Source: Apostichopus japonicus
Taxonomy: Eukaryota; Echinodermata; Holothuroidea; Aspidochirotida; Stichopodidae
Assembly (NCBI RefSeq): GCF_037975245.1
Contig: NC_092583.1
Location: 4,187,264-4,251,263 of the forward strand
Direction of reading: 5' to 3'
DNA: 64,000 nt
Shown here: positions 61,945 to 64,000 of the stretch, one piece after another
Position numbering within the stretch: position 1 is the first letter of the stretch
How the letters are laid out: each line of letters begins with the position of its first letter
Notes under the pieces: model-generated
What the model saw: only the letters and a program-made list of their open reading frames with translations
Database searches by the model: none
Told to the model about the DNA's origin: nothing
Made by a program: the position numbers and the translations under genes

Positions 61945-63668
61945 GTAAGTTTTGTATATCACGTCAAGTTCTTAACTATAGGTAGCAAGGAGGGTGCCAG
62001 AGCGCAACTTAATATCATAATAAAACAGTATTATAATTATTAAGTAGTACTTCATTTTAAATCATTGGCTCACTTTCCCTGCTCATGGACCAACAAAATA
62101 AGGTACCGACAATGCCTTGTTTATTGGATGAACCCATGTTGACCTCAGAAACGAAGAACATTGAGAGAAGGTAATTTATAAGTGTTTAAGGCACATTTTC
62201 CTATTGAAGTGATAGTCCAGTGAAAAATTTAGTTTGACCGATAGAAGAGGGATATGTTCTAATCAGTCTTGTGAAGAGAGCAATTCCTACATTTTCCAGG
62301 TATGGTACTATTTTGAAATTGTAGCACTTTGAACCATCATACTATGGGTGAACATAAAGCAAACCCATGTTTGGTATGTTGCACAATTAGTCATTGACAA
62401 CATGGTTTTTTTTTTGTTTAGTTTTCTCTTGGTATTGGATAGAGATCAAACTTTACCCTCATTAATTATCTGATGAAAAGTTAGCAGTATACTTTTGACT
62501 GTAGTATAAATATATACAGTAGGTGAACACACATTTTGATGTGGACAAATTTTAGCAAGTCCTGAAGAAAAGCAACTTCGTCACTGTACTGTACACTGTC
62601 ACCTTTGATGTTATCCTGACAAAATGTTACCGGTGCTGTGGCCGAGTGGATAAATGCAGTGGCATTTGAAGCAATGTTGAATTGGAAGCCACCCGACATG
62701 AAAGTTGTAATCCATAAGCCCTTGCAGGCTTGTCCCACGGTCGTGGTCACTAAAGGATTGTTAAAAATAACTGCCTGATTATGATTATATATAACTATTA
62801 ATATGGTACATAGAAATGGAATGCAAATTAAAATATGTTCCTCAACTTCCTCTTTCAATAGTCGACCATCCTATGTTTTATTGGCTATTAAAGTATCCAG
62901 TTAAAGGAACATTTTATTCACAACTGGTAGTTTTGGGGTCGATAGTATTTTGGGGTCTCATTGTAGAAGACTTTTATCGAGAGCTATGCTGAATGTCATG
63001 TCCTAAGCGTTTGAAAGATTTGAAAATTAGTGTCTCAATGAAACTCTGAAATATAAACTTACTCCTTACTGTTTTCAATCTAAGTAACAACAGTATACAT
63101 ACACATTGCAGACCCAATAAAACTGTAACAATATATGCTATTAATAATAAAAAGCTTTGAATTAACAAAAGGATGGCAATGAGATTCTGATTTCCGTCAG
63201 ATTCCTTTAATGTTTAAATATAGCTAGTGAAGTATTTTCGACTTATCTCTGTACAGAAAACAATTAAATGTTTAAGTCTGCTTTCGTAAGTTATTGTTTC
63301 GGTTGTTGTGAAATATGTATACCCAAATAGAAGTTAGCAGCCAATAACACTCTATGTTCTTGTGAAGTTTACACATACCCAATAGAAGTTAGCAGCCACT
63401 AACAGCACATGTAAACTAGCACACAGTTCTAATAAATAGAGGGTAACAATGCTACATAAGACCTAATTGTAACAATCAAAAGTGATACAACAGCTTGTAC
63501 CATCACTGGTGTCCCTGCCACAACATCATGTTTCCTTTGGGTTTTTTTTTATATTTATTTTGATTTTTTTTGTGGTTAGAATCATTGGCAATTAGCATTG
63601 TACATGTGACAAACTTGAAGCTGACAAGGTTTCTTCTTTTCTAACTGTGTTTCATGGTCCTACTGTAG
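61945..63668 (+). other. Intron of the CASD1-like gene
   Basis: Between GTAAGT (61945) and TACTGTAG (63668). It contains the foldback-family element at 62215-62900. Two similar blocks, AATAGAAGTTAGCAGCCAATAACA and AATAGAAGTTAGCAGCCACTAACA, here shortened to AGAAGTTAGCAGCCA, lie near 63330 and 63380. Confidence 0.65.
62215..62900. mobile_element. Foldback-family element with tRNA-like insert
   Basis: The left part (GATAGTCCAGTGAAAAATTT...GCAATTCCTAC) and right part (TACATAGAAATGGAATGCAAAT...GTTCCTC) match the arms of 49420-49995, but are more diverged. In the middle, near 62635-62680, GCTGTGGCCGAGTGGATAAA looks like the A-box half of a tRNA-Ser/Leu-derived SINE. The B box is not intact. Confidence 0.5.
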
Positions 63669-63765
63669 GTAACACAACATGCCAGGACCTTCTCACAGAT
63701 GGAATTTATCATTCCGATGGAAAGTGGCAGCCACTCACTTGCATGGTACATCAGTATCGCCGAGA
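63669..63765 (+). CDS. CASD1: CASD1-like sialate O-acetyltransferase, second visible exon
   Basis: An exon between the acceptor CTACTGTAG and the donor GAGA|GTAAGT, leaving 2 nt of the next codon. It encodes GNTTCQDLLTDGIYHSDGKW and QPLTCMVHQYRR. This matches the luminal start of CASD1, where CEYLL...W-QP-SCMMHKY precedes the GDSRIR block of the SGNH/GDSL hydrolase-fold domain. The two Cys are conserved. The gene continues past the right edge. Confidence 0.78.
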
Positions 63766-64000
63766 GTAAGTGTTTTTCTTCTAGCCAAATATTCCTGACT
63801 CTATTTTGACATTTCCCTTATAAAGGTCTTATTTTATTATTACTGGTGAATCATGCATGTATACAATTGTGTATAGTTTATACAAATGGATATATAGTGT
63901 CATGTCTTGAAAAACCTTTCATATCGTGATCCACATAGGCGTAGGAGCCCAATTTGATTATGCGCATATCATATAGGCAGGCATCAGTTATTACACCGCA
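63766..64000. other. Right flank, intron of the CASD1-like gene
   Basis: AT-rich intronic sequence after the donor. CATAGGCGTAGGAGCCC near 63938 resembles the left tip of the GGCGTAGGAA MITE family, possibly cut by the window edge. Confidence 0.45.

Noticed and set aside
62632-62720. Functional tRNA-Ser/Leu gene
   Set aside because: Only the A-box half is recognisable. The B box and acceptor pairing are missing, so it is treated as SINE-derived.

Overview
This window looks like repeat-rich nuclear DNA of a marine deuterostome, most likely an echinoderm and plausibly a sea cucumber. The evidence is a spliced gene for a small secreted galactose-type (QPD) C-type lectin, C2H2 zinc-finger genes with small 5' exons, the start of an animal sialate O-acetyltransferase (CASD1-like) gene, metazoan non-LTR and Penelope-like retroelement fragments, and many hAT-type non-autonomous DNA transposons. 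There is no prokaryotic organisation. Species assignment is inference.

Layout. 1-17.5 kb has no convincing host gene. It holds a hAT MITE with an 8-bp target-site duplication (TSD) at 0.9-1.3 kb, an (AAT)n microsatellite, and a decayed L1-like LINE from 4.4 kb whose reverse transcriptase stops at 5390 and resumes at 10565. The 5.2 kb between is a nest of TIR elements inside TIR elements. Another hAT element lies at 11.7-12.4 kb and LINE C-terminal remains at 15-15.8 kb. 17.5-25.8 kb is a minus-strand zinc-finger gene (short first exon at 25.7 kb, 12-finger exon at 21.4-22.7 kb). Its original finger array continued to 17.5 kb, but an L1-like LINE inserted into it (18428-20863, with a TSD) and the downstream fingers decayed. 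26-40 kb is mostly non-coding, with minisatellites, hAT elements (30.7, 35.0-36.7, 39.3-40.1 kb) and a fragment of a Cys-rich (CXC-like) protein at 31.6-32.0 kb.

40.2-44.2 kb is the three-exon C-type lectin gene on the plus strand with a TATA box, signal peptide and polyA signal. 44.3-47.5 kb is satellite DNA: a 301-bp repeat next to a tRNA-like SINE head and (CA)n, then an 18-bp minisatellite of about 79 units that is open on both strands. A hAT element follows at 47.5-48.1 kb and a foldback element at 49.4-50.0 kb. 50.0-53.2 kb is a second minus-strand zinc-finger gene, paralogous to the first and with identical exon phase. 53.3-55.5 kb holds TIR elements, one carrying a 230-bp tandem array. 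59.7-61.0 kb is an inverted-repeat structure around a Penelope-like fragment. From about 61.8 kb to the right edge the first exons of a CASD1-like gene are visible on the plus strand.

The most distinctive signal is a core of about 50 bp, built on the hairpin GCGCCA/TGGCGC. It recurs nine times, always on the plus strand, inside elements that otherwise have different terminal inverted repeats. No operon-like cooperation exists among the host genes: the two zinc-finger genes are putative nuclear DNA-binding proteins, the lectin a secreted sugar-binding protein, and CASD1 a Golgi membrane enzyme.
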